From: Thermoflexus sp.
Lineage (GTDB): Bacteria > Chloroflexota > Anaerolineae > Thermoflexales > Thermoflexaceae
NCBI RefSeq assembly: GCF_034432235.1
Contig: NZ_DAOUCJ010000031.1
Span: 49,754 to 113,753, forward strand
Direction of reading: 5' to 3'
Length of the DNA: 64,000 nt
The translations under genes and the position numbers were made by a program. The notes beneath the pieces were generated by a model. The model saw only the letters and a program-made list of their open reading frames with translations, made no database searches and was not told where the DNA came from. How positions within the stretch are numbered: position 1 is the stretch's first letter; every line of letters begins with the position of its first letter. Positions 1-9,965 of this stretch are shown piece by piece.

Positions 1-1
1 G

Positions 2-1267
2 CGTTTCTGGGTCGATCTTCCGGTGGGCGCCACGTTGCGGTTCTGGGTCTTTGCGTTCCCAGGCTGGCAGGTTCAGGTGGATGGGCGTCCGGTTTCCGTG
101 GGGGCAGTTGGGGAGCTGGGTCTGCTCCATGCCGCCGTCCCTGTTGGAAGCCATGAAATCCGGTTGTGTTTTTGCGGTCGATGGGACTGGCGGTTGCTGG
201 AGCTGTTCTCGCTGGGACTTGGGCTGGCCGGCTTCGGCCAGTGGTGGACTCGCCGTGTTCGTTCCCGGCCGCAAGCGGTAGCGGGGATCTCTCCCCATCC
301 TCTCTCCCAGAGGGAGTGGATGGCCCTGGCCGCTTTCTGGGCTCTGATCCTGGGCGTGAAGTTTCTCTATGTGGATCCTCACACCCGCTGGTTTCGTCCG
401 CGATCCGATCCGGATCATCCCCCGGGCATGCGCGAGCGGGCGGATGTCGACTTCGGCGGCCGCATTCGTCTGCTGGGCTATGCGGCCTCTCCCCCCGCGT
501 GGGTGATCGAACCGGGAGAGCGCCTGATCCTCACCCTGTGGTGGCGCGGGCTGCAGGAGATGAACACACAATACAGCGTTTACGTGCATGGGCTGGAAGC
601 CCTCCCGCCCCACCGGTTGCGGTTCCAGAGCGATCACATGCATCCGGGGGACATGCCCACGACGGCATCCCCGTGGCGGGAGGAGCGTTATATTCGGGAT
701 GTCCACGTCATTCGGATCCCAGCGGATCTCTCCCCCGGGCCTTATCGGTTGAAGGTGGGATTATATGAGAGAGATCACCCCGAGCAAACCCTTTCGGTGG
801 ATGGCTCTGGGGAAAACGGATATATGCTCCCGCATATCCTGCTGGTCAACCGGCCGATGCCGCCCGCCGCCCGCCTGCCGGAGCCGATCTCCTTTGGAGG
901 GGCTCTCCGCCTGGTCGGCGCGGAGCTCCCGACGAAGATCCCCCGGGGCCAGCCGTGGCGGCTCTGGTTTTACTGGGAGGCGGAGCGTCCAATCGATCGC
1001 TCCTATACGCTCTTCGTTCATCGAACGGATGAAAGCGGGGCGGTTCGAGGGCAGCGGGATGCTCCGCCCTATTCTGGCGCGTTCGAAACCTCCCGCTGGC
1101 CCCCGGGAATCATCATCGCCATCCCGGTTGAGCTGGAAGGGATCGATCAGGTGGGATGGTATCATCTCCGAATCGGCTGGTATGAATGGCCCTCGCTGAC
1201 GCATCTGAACCTCCCTTCCGGGGAGACCGCCTATATCCTTCCCCGTCCGATCGAGGTGAGCCCGTGA
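2..1267 (+). CDS. C-terminal part of a YfhO-like membrane protein with two beta modules (5' truncated)
   Basis: The frame is open from base 2, so the N-terminus lies outside the window; it ends at TGA 1265-1267. The first ~60 visible residues contain FAFPGWQVQVDG, like the outer-face end of YfhO-type proteins. A membrane segment follows at about visible residues 66-82, and another near 107-124 (ALAAFWALILGVKFLYV). The last ~290 residues hold two copies of a ~130-residue beta-rich module. Each copy opens with FGG.(I/L)RL.G, has a central strand (YSVYVHG, YTLFVHR) and closes with a strand such as GPYRLKVGLYE or GWYHLRIGWYEW. The same module recurs in the next genes. GTGA overlap with the following gene suggests one operon. 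I see no catalytic motif; a role in envelope glycan or lipid handling is inference. Confidence 0.75.
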   Translation, partial: RFWVDLPVGATLRFWVFAFPGWQVQVDGRPVSVGAVGELGLLHAAVPVGSHEIRLCFCGRWDWRLLELFSLGLGLAGFGQWWTRRVRSRPQAVAGISPHPLSQREWMALAAFWALILGVKFLYVDPHTRWFRPRSDPDHPPGMRERADVDFGGRIRLLGYAASPPAWVIEPGERLILTLWWRGLQEMNTQYSVYVHGLEALPPHRLRFQSDHMHPGDMPTTASPWREERYIRDVHVIRIPADLSPGPYRLKVGLYERDHPEQTLSVDGSGENGYMLPHILLVNRPMPPAARLPEPISFGGALRLVGAELPTKIPRGQPWRLWFYWEAERPIDRSYTLFVHRTDESGAVRGQRDAPPYSGAFETSRWPPGIIIAIPVELEGIDQVGWYHLRIGWYEWPSLTHLNLPSGETAYILPRPIEVSP

Positions 1268-3363
1268 AGCGGCGCGCCTTCCTCCAGGACGGAACCATCG
1301 CCCTGGCCTACGCCCTCTGGTCCATCTTGCTGACCGCTCCGCTCGTCTTTCGAATGGCGGACGCCCTTCCTCAGGACCTGGGGGATCCCCTGCTGAATAC
1401 GTGGATCCTGGCCTGGGAGACCCGGGCACTGGTGGACCGTCCCGGAGCGTTCTTCGACGCACCGATCTTTTATCCGCATCGCGGGACACTGGCGTATTCT
1501 GAGCCCCTGCTGGGGATCCTGCCCTTTGCCTTCTCCTTCATGCTGGGAACGGGGATCCCGGCCCTGGGTTACAATATGGCTTTCCTTTTCTCTTTCTGGA
1601 TCGCCGCGATGGGGATGGCGCGGCTGGTGCGGGCGTGGGGCGGAGGCCGTCGGGCGGCGTTTGTCGCCGGGTGGCTGTTCGCCGCCGCCCCCTATCGCTT
1701 CGCCCACCTGATGCATCTGCAGCTGCTCTACGCCGGATGGATCCCGATGGCCATGGCCGCGCTGATCCGATACCTGCGGCGGCCCACGTGGCGGCGGGCG
1801 TTCGACCTGTTGCTTTCTCTCCTTCTGATGACGCTCTCCAGCTGGCATCTGGCGGTGTTCGGCGGCATCGCCCTCGTCCTCCTGGGCCTCTGGGGTCTGC
1901 GGGAGCAGCATCTCCTCCGGCCGGCCCTGAAAAAGATGGCCCTCGTGATCCTCTTGGGGGGTCTTATCATCGGGAGTATCGCCGTGCCTTACTTCCGGGT
2001 GGCCCCCGAGCTGGCCCGCCATCGGGATCTGCGGCTGGCCCAGGAGTTCGCCGCATGGCCCATCGACGGGCTGGCCGCCGCTCCGATCCTGCGGATCCTG
2101 GGGCCGCTCACAGCTCCTTTCCGCATCCCTGGACATACCACCCACGAGGTGCAGCTGTATCCGGGCCTGGCTCCCCTCGTGATGGCCGCCATCGCCCTTC
2201 GAGCGTCATCGCGCGGGTGGGCGCGCGCCCTCCAGCGGATGGCGTGGGTGTGCATGGGGTTAGGCGCAGCGATGGCCCTGGGCCCGCGCTGGACCATAGG
2301 CCCGATCATCCTTCCAGGCCTTTACGCCGGCGTGGCTACCCTGTTCCCCGGCATCACGCTGATCCGAGCCATCGCACGCTGGTTCCTGCTGGCGTTGATC
2401 GGCCTGCACGGGCTGGCCGGGATCGGCCTTGCAGAGGCGTTTCGATCTTTCCGGAGGCGTGCCATACCCTTTGCCCTCGGGATGCTCGGCCTGGGCGCCC
2501 TGGAGGCCTGGGCGGTCCCCCTCCCGCTGGCGCCTCTTCCCCGGCCGTCGGCGCTGCCGCCGGTCTACCGCTGGCTGGCCCAGCAGCCCGGGGCGTTCGC
2601 TGTCGTGGAGCTGCCCGTCTTCCTCCCTCTGGATGCCGGTGAAACGATGCGTATGTATGCCGCGCTGGTCCACGGCAAGCCTCTGATCATCGCCTACAGC
2701 GGATATATCCCACCGGACATCCGGGAGCTGCGGGAGCGGTTGCGAACCTTCCCGGGTCGAGAAGCCCGGGAAGCGCTTGCCGCCCTGCGCGCCGTCGGCG
2801 TGCGCTACGTGCTGGTGGACGAGAGCAAGTCGGAGCTTCAGGGATTCTCCACCGCAGGGATTTGCGAGGTGTCTCGAGATCCGCGCTTCATGCCGGTGAT
2901 CCGCATGGAGCCCTACTGGGTGTTCGAGCTCATCGAGCCGTCCCGGAAGTGGGGGGATCCCCCTGCGTTGCGTTCGATCCGTATTCCCTTCGGGGGGGTG
3001 GCCGCCTTGCGGGGCTATGGGGTCCGCTGGCTTTCGGAAACGGAAGCGGAGGTCTGGCTCGAGTGGGAAGCGGGCATGCAACCGGCCGGCAGCTATTCGA
3101 TCACTGTGCAGGCTTTTGACAGCAAGAAAGAAAAAATCGCTCAGCATGATGGACCGCCTCTTCATGGCGGGTATCCTTTTCTCTGCTGGCAGCCCGGGGA
3201 GCGGATCATGGATGTTCGAAGGCTATCGGCCGGGGGATTAAGGCAGGCGCGGTGGCTGGGTATCGGGATCTACGAGTGGCCTTCCCTGAAGCACCTGCCG
3301 GTTCCGCGCGAGACAGATCGGATCGGCGATCTCGTCCTTTTGCCCCTCTCGGAAGGGCCGTGA
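1264..3363 (+). CDS. Polytopic membrane protein, GT-C-like, with C-terminal beta module
   Basis: Start GTG 1264 overlaps the preceding stop (GTGA) and puts a short KRR sequence before the first membrane helix; it gives 699 residues. About ten hydrophobic helices fill residues ~10-430. The first outer loop carries GDPLLNTWILAWETRAL, a motif I associate with large uncharacterised GT-C-like membrane proteins. Residues ~435-570 form a soluble region (LVDESKSEL near its end). The last ~120 residues are one copy of the module shared along this cluster, closing with LGIGIYEWPSLKHL. I infer a glycosyltransferase-type or lipid-linked sugar role from fold resemblance and from the neighbours; no acceptor or donor can be named. 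Confidence 0.75.
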   Translation: MKRRAFLQDGTIALAYALWSILLTAPLVFRMADALPQDLGDPLLNTWILAWETRALVDRPGAFFDAPIFYPHRGTLAYSEPLLGILPFAFSFMLGTGIPALGYNMAFLFSFWIAAMGMARLVRAWGGGRRAAFVAGWLFAAAPYRFAHLMHLQLLYAGWIPMAMAALIRYLRRPTWRRAFDLLLSLLLMTLSSWHLAVFGGIALVLLGLWGLREQHLLRPALKKMALVILLGGLIIGSIAVPYFRVAPELARHRDLRLAQEFAAWPIDGLAAAPILRILGPLTAPFRIPGHTTHEVQLYPGLAPLVMAAIALRASSRGWARALQRMAWVCMGLGAAMALGPRWTIGPIILPGLYAGVATLFPGITLIRAIARWFLLALIGLHGLAGIGLAEAFRSFRRRAIPFALGMLGLGALEAWAVPLPLAPLPRPSALPPVYRWLAQQPGAFAVVELPVFLPLDAGETMRMYAALVHGKPLIIAYSGYIPPDIRELRERLRTFPGREAREALAALRAVGVRYVLVDESKSELQGFSTAGICEVSRDPRFMPVIRMEPYWVFELIEPSRKWGDPPALRSIRIPFGGVAALRGYGVRWLSETEAEVWLEWEAGMQPAGSYSITVQAFDSKKEKIAQHDGPPLHGGYPFLCWQPGERIMDVRRLSAGGLRQARWLGIGIYEWPSLKHLPVPRETDRIGDLVLLPLSEGP

Positions 3364-3392
3364 TCCCCTCTCAGGGAATGGGGAGGTGGACG

Positions 3393-5315
3393 ATGGGGCG
3401 CTGGCGGACAGTTGGGCTGATCCTGATGCTGGCCTTCGGCGCCCGGATCATAGGTCTGCCGGCCCTCCGACACAATTACGATCACTCGTTCCCCATTGCT
3501 CAGGCCGCCCTGGGGTGGGAGCGTGGGCTCTGGTCTATGGTGGGACAGCGATCCACCCTGGGGTTCCCGGCCTCACCGATGAGCAGCTGGCTGATCGCCC
3601 CAGTCCTGGGGATCGGCGCAGGGCCATGGCTTCCGCATTTCATGGCCGTGGCGCTGGATGTGCTGGCCATCGCCCTGGTGTATCGAATCGCGCGGGCCGC
3701 GGCGCCTGCGTGGCTGGCTCGTCTCGCGGCGACCCTCGCCGCCTTTTCCCCATGGCACATCTACTTTGCCCGGGGCACCTGGCTGCCTGCCTGGTTTCCA
3801 TTTTTCGTCGCACTCGCCCTCTTCAGCTGGAGCCCTTTTCTGGCTCGGGGGAGATCTCCCTCGCCGGCCCGCATCGGCATGGGTTGGGTCGGGATCACAC
3901 TGGCCGCCCTGGTACACCCGGTCGGGCTTCTTCTGATCCCGCCGGCGTTGCTTTCCGTCTGGTGGATGCCCGGGGGAGGCCGGTTGCAGCGTCTGGGCGC
4001 TGCTTGCATGCTGATCGTCGTTCTGATGTATGGGATCACCGCATGGCGGGCCTGGGAGGGCCCTCGATCCCTCCGCCTGCCCTCCCGGTTTTGGCCGTGG
4101 CAGGAGGTGGCCTTCGCCCATGCCATGCGGATGGTTTCCGGAAAGGATTTCGCCGAGGTCTGGATGGGAGCCTTTTCCCCCTATGATAGACTACTCGTCC
4201 GTCTCTCCCGCATCATCGCGCTGGGGATCGAGCTCTCGATCGCCCTCGCCGTGGCGGAGTCCGTGGCGCGGGGGATCCGGCAGCGAAACGGGCATGGGTT
4301 GTTGCTCTCCATCTGGTGGGGCTTCCCGGCCCTCTGGCTGGCTTTCCCATGGCCGTATCCCATTCATATTCACTATCTGGCTCCTACGATGCCGGTGGGG
4401 GCCCTGCTGGCCATCTGGCCCTGGAGGAAACTGCCTCCCGAATCCTGGAAACGCTATCCGATCGAAGCATGGGCCTGGGGGGCTGCCCTGGTCTGGGTCA
4501 TCATCTTATTCGCCGCGGATCGAAACGCCCGGATGCATCCGTGGACGGGCAATGTGGAGGAGCTGCCGCTCTCGGAATCCGCCGTCCTGGCCCAGCGTTT
4601 GATCCGCTGGCTGGAGAGAGACCACCGGGTTCAGGTGGTGCTTCCCTCCGACTGTGCGGAGACTACCCCGACTTGGCTGATGGGCCTGGTTGGACGCGCC
4701 ATCGACGTTCGTTGCGGGTTCCACCCTGAGCGCCTGGCCTTCGCCCACACACGCCATCCCACCCTGATGCTTCTGTATGGTCGGGGAAGGCCGCCTGCCT
4801 TGAAGCCGCTGCGGCGGGATCCTGCATGGGTTCGCTGGATGCCGGATGGCGCATGGCTGGCGCTTTACGAGGTCCTCCCGGAGGAGATCCGCCCCTCCCG
4901 CTGGGTGGATGTCTCCACCGATCTGGGCTGGCGGCTTCTGGGATACGATTTGGAAGAAAACGGCGATCGTCTGACGGTCACCACTTACTGGCAGATCGAA
5001 AGGATCCCTTCGGATCCCATGCGATGGGCATGGCATTACCAGCCGTTTCACCACCTGTTGGATCCAGAGGAACACCAGCTGCAAAATCCCAGCGGCTGGG
5101 GAGTGCCGGGTTACCTGTGGCGGATCGGTGACATCTATATCGATCGCACCGAGCTGGCCTTCCCGAGGGGCGCCGCTCGCTGCCCGCTTCGCCTGGAGCT
5201 GGGATTGTTTGATCCCAATCGCAGCGTGCGGGCGCGGTTTCTCCTGCCGGCGGGTGACGTCGAGACCCTCGTTCTCAAGCGATGGGATGAAGGGGGACCA
5301 TGCCGTGAAAGGTGA
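3393..5315 (+). CDS. GT39-like integral membrane protein with C-terminal beta module
   Basis: ATG 3393 is chosen because GGAGG at 3382-3386 sits about 6 bases upstream; an upstream ATG at 3378 lacks such a site. The 640-residue product has an early hydrophobic helix (VGLILMLAFGARIIG), a loop with DHSFPIAQAALGWERG, and roughly ten further helices to about residue 400. A soluble part follows, with ADRNARMHPWTGN at its boundary. Residues ~510-640 match the shared module (LGWRLLGYDLEENGDRLTV ... LRLELGLFDP), but the central strand is altered to HYQPFHHLLDP. The acidic first-loop residue fits GT39/PMT-type enzymes, but a clear DE pair is missing, so activity is uncertain. Probably co-transcribed with its neighbours (29-base gap upstream, overlap downstream). 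Confidence 0.75.
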   Translation: MGRWRTVGLILMLAFGARIIGLPALRHNYDHSFPIAQAALGWERGLWSMVGQRSTLGFPASPMSSWLIAPVLGIGAGPWLPHFMAVALDVLAIALVYRIARAAAPAWLARLAATLAAFSPWHIYFARGTWLPAWFPFFVALALFSWSPFLARGRSPSPARIGMGWVGITLAALVHPVGLLLIPPALLSVWWMPGGGRLQRLGAACMLIVVLMYGITAWRAWEGPRSLRLPSRFWPWQEVAFAHAMRMVSGKDFAEVWMGAFSPYDRLLVRLSRIIALGIELSIALAVAESVARGIRQRNGHGLLLSIWWGFPALWLAFPWPYPIHIHYLAPTMPVGALLAIWPWRKLPPESWKRYPIEAWAWGAALVWVIILFAADRNARMHPWTGNVEELPLSESAVLAQRLIRWLERDHRVQVVLPSDCAETTPTWLMGLVGRAIDVRCGFHPERLAFAHTRHPTLMLLYGRGRPPALKPLRRDPAWVRWMPDGAWLALYEVLPEEIRPSRWVDVSTDLGWRLLGYDLEENGDRLTVTTYWQIERIPSDPMRWAWHYQPFHHLLDPEEHQLQNPSGWGVPGYLWRIGDIYIDRTELAFPRGAARCPLRLELGLFDPNRSVRARFLLPAGDVETLVLKRWDEGGPCRER

Positions 5316-7647
5316 GCGGGTGGCTGTTCTTCTCCTGGTGCTGGGGATGAGCGCCCTGGCCTGGCGCAATGTCCATCGGCCCTCCATCTGGTTCGATGAG
5401 GGATGGAGCTGGTGGGTGGCCCGCATGTCCATAGAGGAAGGGCTCAGACAGGCGGCCCGTGATCGCCATCCTCCTCTTCGTCCGCTGCTCGATCATCTAT
5501 GGATCCGTATGGCCGGGGAGACGGAGCTGGCCCTGCGCTGGCCTTCCGGTGCATTCGCTCTGCTGACCCTTGCGCTAACGTGGCGGATGTATCGTCTGGT
5601 CTGGAGGGAATCCCCTGGCGGATCGGCTGCCGCGGGCCTCCTCCTGCTCTCTCCTCTGTGGATCGAGCAGGCGCGACAGGCCCGGATGTATACGCAGGCC
5701 GCCTTCCTGGCCCTTTCTTCCTGGTGGGCGATGGAGCGATGGTTGCGTCATCCGAGCGCATGGCGTTCGTGGGTCCTGTGGGCCTCCGTAAGCCAGGCTT
5801 TTTTGTTTACCCATTACTACGCCGTGTTCTTCCTGGCGATCGAGGTTCTGATCCTGCTATGGGCATGTGAACGGGGCGAGCGATGGAGGATCTTTCTGGC
5901 GATCGGGTTCTGGGGAATCCTCATGGGAGCCTGGATGGCTTTTGGCGGGGTATCCACAGGACTTTTCCTGCCCCAGGAAACCGATCTGGCGGAGCATCCT
6001 TTGCAAGGCCTCCAGACCCTCCTCCAGGCGCTTCGATCCCTGCTGGATGCTTACCTGCCGATCTCCTCTCCTACAGGGGCGGCGCTAACGCTGGCCCTGT
6101 GGATCATCGGGGCGCGCCCCGTTGGGAACCCTGCGGCTCAGCGCTGGGCCGCATTGGCTTTCGGAAGCACAGCCATTGCCGTGATCGCAATGGCGGGCAT
6201 TCGAAGCAATCTCCTGAACTTCGCCCCTCGCCATGTTCTTTACGGTCTTCCTCTCGCCGCCATGGGCGTCGGGCGAGGCCTCCAGCTCCTCACGAAGTGG
6301 GGTGGGGCCCGATGTCCCTCATGGATGCGAACCGCTGTGGGGAATGGATGGGTGCCCGTGCTGATCATTTTCTCCGTATGCTGGATCAAAGAGCGAGATC
6401 GCCTGTGGAGCGCATCCGGAGAGGGAATCGGGCCGGAGAGGGAAGCGGTTCGCCTGGTCAGCGCGCATGGCCATCGTGAGGACATCCTCTTCACCCTGCG
6501 GGGTCACTATGGGATCCGGTATTACTGGACCCGCCAGCGGCCCTCCCTGGCTCTCGTCGATGGACCCCAGAACCCCGTTCTGGATGAGGAGACGGTGGCG
6601 GCCTGGCTCCAATTCCCGGACCTTCCGTGCGAAGGGGATCGGAATCTGTGGATCATCGCATGGCAGGAGGATATTGTCGATCCGCTGTCGCTTTTCCCCC
6701 GCTGGCTCCTCTGGAATGGATTCGAGGAAGAGCGAATCGGCCTGGAGGGCCTGCGCCTCTATCGCTACCACGTTCCGTGCCGCATGCAGCCCCCACCGCT
6801 TCCTGTGCTGGAGCTCTCCATTGACTTCGCGCCGGGCATCCGTTTGCAGAGCGTTCAAATCTGGCCCCCTCATCGGCCCGACCGCATCCTGCGGATCACC
6901 ACCGTCTGGCAGCGCACCGCTCCGATCCGGGAGCCGGTGAAGATTTTTCACCACCTCTATGATGAGTCCGGCCGATTGATGGCTCAGGAGGATGCGTTGC
7001 TCGCCCGCGGCTTCTATCCGGCCGCCCGCTGGCCTGCCCATGTCCCGATCACGTTCTTTGTCGGAATCCCTATGCCCGCCGGGCCGATCTCCGGCCTTCA
7101 CCATATATCCATCGGTCTGTATAATCCGGAAACGATGGTTCGCTATCCCCTTGTCGGCGGGGCGGATGCCACCACCGCGCTCGGCGTGGCCACGCTGGAT
7201 CCGCAGGCCGTTAACGGGCAGTGGGAGGCCATCCCCGTTCCGGATGGAGCGATCTGGCGCGATGGCATCGCCCTGTCTAACGTGTGGCTGGATCCTGGAA
7301 GGCAAGCGCGCCGTGGGACATCCCTTCACGTGTTGACGGAATGGATTCGAAGAGGGAGGCATGCGCAGGAACGGGCAGCGCCGGTTGTAACTTTTGTGCA
7401 CCTCTGGGACGCGGAGGGCCGTCTGATTGCCCAGGACGATCATCCTCTTCTGAGGGGGCGCGATCCATCATCGCAATGGGAGCCGTGGAAGTCTGTCTGG
7501 GATCGCTTCGATCTTCCCATCCCGGAGGCTGTGAAACCTGGCCGTTACCGGCTGGTCGTCGGCCGTTATGAGTGGCCATCGGCGCAGCGGATTGGCGTTG
7601 GGGGTCAGGATCACCTGGAGATTGCGACCGTCGAGGTTCTGCCATGA
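5305..7647 (+). CDS. Glycosyltransferase family 39-like membrane protein with two C-terminal beta modules
   Basis: GTG 5305 is preferred because AAGGGGGA lies 8-9 bases upstream; ATG 5287, six codons earlier, is the alternative. Both overlap the preceding gene. The ~780-residue product starts with a helix (VAVLLLVLGMSALAW) and then WFDEGWSWW, the aspartate-glutamate first-loop motif of PMT/ArnT-type GT39 enzymes, followed by RHPPLRPLLDHLW, also typical. About eleven helices reach to residue ~390. After a soluble stretch come two copies of the shared module: about 530-640 with IFHHLYDESG, and about 660-780 with TFVHLWDAEG and RLVVGRYEWPS. Expected reaction (family knowledge): transfer of a sugar from a polyprenyl-phosphate donor on the outer membrane face. 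Confidence 0.85.
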   Translation: MKGERVAVLLLVLGMSALAWRNVHRPSIWFDEGWSWWVARMSIEEGLRQAARDRHPPLRPLLDHLWIRMAGETELALRWPSGAFALLTLALTWRMYRLVWRESPGGSAAAGLLLLSPLWIEQARQARMYTQAAFLALSSWWAMERWLRHPSAWRSWVLWASVSQAFLFTHYYAVFFLAIEVLILLWACERGERWRIFLAIGFWGILMGAWMAFGGVSTGLFLPQETDLAEHPLQGLQTLLQALRSLLDAYLPISSPTGAALTLALWIIGARPVGNPAAQRWAALAFGSTAIAVIAMAGIRSNLLNFAPRHVLYGLPLAAMGVGRGLQLLTKWGGARCPSWMRTAVGNGWVPVLIIFSVCWIKERDRLWSASGEGIGPEREAVRLVSAHGHREDILFTLRGHYGIRYYWTRQRPSLALVDGPQNPVLDEETVAAWLQFPDLPCEGDRNLWIIAWQEDIVDPLSLFPRWLLWNGFEEERIGLEGLRLYRYHVPCRMQPPPLPVLELSIDFAPGIRLQSVQIWPPHRPDRILRITTVWQRTAPIREPVKIFHHLYDESGRLMAQEDALLARGFYPAARWPAHVPITFFVGIPMPAGPISGLHHISIGLYNPETMVRYPLVGGADATTALGVATLDPQAVNGQWEAIPVPDGAIWRDGIALSNVWLDPGRQARRGTSLHVLTEWIRRGRHAQERAAPVVTFVHLWDAEGRLIAQDDHPLLRGRDPSSQWEPWKSVWDRFDLPIPEAVKPGRYRLVVGRYEWPSAQRIGVGGQDHLEIATVEVLP

Positions 7648-9935
7648 GCGCGCTTATGAACATCTGGCGAAGATGGGGGACGCGTCGCGGGGACTCCCGC
7701 TGGCCCTGGATGGCCGTGTTTCCCGCCCTGCTTTGGATCACCATCCTCTGGTGGTGGTTCGTGTGGCGATATCTGACCCCCGTGCCCGCCGATCGCCTGA
7801 TGCTGGCCCTGGGGGATTTCACCCATACTTACTACGTGTTCCGAGATCTGGCCTACCGGGCCCTCCGGGCCGGCGAGTTTCCCTTTCGGGCCCTCTGCCT
7901 CTTCAGCGGCTATCCCTACCAGGCCTATCCGCAGTCGGCTCTCTTCTATCCCGGGACCTGGCTGACCTTGCTGCTCTCCATGGCATCCGGAACCTCTCAT
8001 GCCTCCCTCGATGGATTTCATCTGGAATCCCTGATCCATCTGTGGATCGCGGGGGCAATGGCCTATCTCCTGTTCACGCGCGAAACCGGAAGCCGGTGGG
8101 GCGGCCTGATGGGGGCGATCGCGTTCGCCTTCGGCGGCTACATGACCGGTTACCCGATCTTACAGGTCTCGATCGTCCAGACGTCCGCCTGGACCCCCCT
8201 GTTCCTGCTGGGGCTGCGGGAGCTGGCGGAGGGCCGAAGGATCGCCGGCGCCCTTGCGGCCGGTGGGGCTGGCCTTTTCATCCTGCTGATCGGCCATCCC
8301 CAGATGATGCTCTATAGCGTCCTGTTGGGCATCGCCTATTTCACCTTTTGCCTCTCATCCGCCGAGCGTTCCCCGCGCTGGAAGCCTGCTCTGCAGGCTG
8401 TCTGGATCGGGGCGCTGACGCTCGGCACCGCGGCGATCCAGCTTTTCCCCACCCTGGAATACTACCAGCACTCGAACCGGGTGCGCCTCCCTTTCCCGGA
8501 GTCAGGCAGCGGCTTTCCCATCCAGGATATCCTTCAGTTCTTCCAGCCCGGCATGGTGAGCCACTGGCAGCCCCTCTACGCGGGCCTGCTCCCTCTGACT
8601 TTGGTTCTTCCCGCCCTGGCGCGGGGTGGACGGCGCGCGCGCTTCTGGGCCGGGATCGCGCTGATCGGCCTTTTCCTCTCCTTCGGGGCGAACTTCCCCC
8701 TCTATGAGGCCTTCTTCCAGCTGGTGCCCTTCTACGCCACGACCCGCAGCCAGGAACGGCACGCCCTCTGGGTCTCTCTGGCCCTCGCCGCTCTGAGCGC
8801 CCATGGACTGGCGGCCCTGCTGCGAGGCCTTCCCCGCCGCCATCGCTGGATCCTCTCCATCGGGGTCCGCCTGAGCGGGGCGATGGCGCTGGCCTTCGCC
8901 CTCAGCCTGCCGGTGGTCACTTTCCTGGCCCGCCAGGGCATCGATCCCAGCGATCACCGGCGTCTGCCCCAGGAGGTGGGCCTGAGCCTCCTGTTCGCCC
9001 TGGGGACATGGGGGTGGTGGCAGGCCCGGGCCCGAGGCTGGCGGAGCCGGCATGGGCTGGCCCTGACCGCTCTAGGGCTGGTCAGCATGAACCTTGCTGC
9101 CTTCAACCGCTATCTGGATGCCGTGCCTCCGGCCCCAATCTATCCGGATCATCCGGCCGCCGTCTGGATGGCCCAGGATCCCCATCGTCCGTTTCGGTTC
9201 TTCGACGAATATCGGCTGCCAGACCACTACGGATGCTGGGTGGGGGAAGAGGATATCCGGGGGGCGACCTCCATCCATCCAGAACCGTATTTCAGTTTTC
9301 TGAAGCAAACCCCAGAACCGATGCAGTGGTGGCTCCTGGGCGTGCGGTATGTGATCACCTGGGGACGGGAGCTGCCAGACATGCGAGCCCTGGGGCGCAC
9401 CGCCACATTGCTTCAGGAGATCCCTCAAGGGAACGAGGTCACCCGGATCTACCGGCTGGATCCCCCTCTTCCCTGGGGCTGGGTCGTGCGCTCGGTTCGT
9501 CCGGCGAAAACCGTGGAGGAGATGCTGGCCGTGCTCCGGGATCCCACGTTTCGTCCGGCGGAGGAAGCGGTGATCCTGGGCTCTATCGAGCCGCAGGGGA
9601 AGGCGGAGGCGGAAGAGGCGTCAGGGCCCGATGACATCCGTCTCCTGCAGCGCACCGCGACGGAGGTGCGCTATCAGGTGCGCCTGAGCCGCGCAGGGTG
9701 GTTGATCACCCGCGACCCCTGGTATCCGGGATGGACGGTGGTTGTCAATGGCCGCCCATCCCCGCTGCTCCGCGCGGACGGGGTGTTGATGGCCGTGCGC
9801 CTCCCCGCCGGCGAAAGCGAGGTGATCTTCCGATTCCGGCCGGTCTCTTTCTACATCGGGGCGGCGATCAGCAGCCTCACATTGCTCCTGCTGTGGCCGC
9901 TCACGTTGTGGTGGATCTCCCGCCAGGCCGGGTAA
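7644..9935 (+). CDS. YfhO family bacterial membrane protein
   Basis: ATG 7644 overlaps the previous stop (ATGA), giving 763 residues. The first outer loop contains DFTHTYYVFRDLAYRAL and FPFRALCLFSGYPYQAYP, typical of YfhO (PF09586)-type proteins. About a dozen helices fill residues ~20-480. The C-terminal soluble domain has AGWLITRDPWYPGWTVVVNG and ends with LPAGESEVIFRFRP, the usual YfhO ending before a last helix. YfhO proteins are linked to glycosylation of lipoteichoic acid in Firmicutes (family knowledge); here I can only infer an envelope glycosylation role from the GT39 neighbours. Unlike the flanking genes it lacks the shared FVHL module and has the YfhO terminal domain instead. Confidence 0.85.
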   Translation: MSALMNIWRRWGTRRGDSRWPWMAVFPALLWITILWWWFVWRYLTPVPADRLMLALGDFTHTYYVFRDLAYRALRAGEFPFRALCLFSGYPYQAYPQSALFYPGTWLTLLLSMASGTSHASLDGFHLESLIHLWIAGAMAYLLFTRETGSRWGGLMGAIAFAFGGYMTGYPILQVSIVQTSAWTPLFLLGLRELAEGRRIAGALAAGGAGLFILLIGHPQMMLYSVLLGIAYFTFCLSSAERSPRWKPALQAVWIGALTLGTAAIQLFPTLEYYQHSNRVRLPFPESGSGFPIQDILQFFQPGMVSHWQPLYAGLLPLTLVLPALARGGRRARFWAGIALIGLFLSFGANFPLYEAFFQLVPFYATTRSQERHALWVSLALAALSAHGLAALLRGLPRRHRWILSIGVRLSGAMALAFALSLPVVTFLARQGIDPSDHRRLPQEVGLSLLFALGTWGWWQARARGWRSRHGLALTALGLVSMNLAAFNRYLDAVPPAPIYPDHPAAVWMAQDPHRPFRFFDEYRLPDHYGCWVGEEDIRGATSIHPEPYFSFLKQTPEPMQWWLLGVRYVITWGRELPDMRALGRTATLLQEIPQGNEVTRIYRLDPPLPWGWVVRSVRPAKTVEEMLAVLRDPTFRPAEEAVILGSIEPQGKAEAEEASGPDDIRLLQRTATEVRYQVRLSRAGWLITRDPWYPGWTVVVNGRPSPLLRADGVLMAVRLPAGESEVIFRFRPVSFYIGAAISSLTLLLLWPLTLWWISRQAG

Positions 9936-9965
9936 GCTGTCCCCGGCCAGTCGGAGAAGCCATCC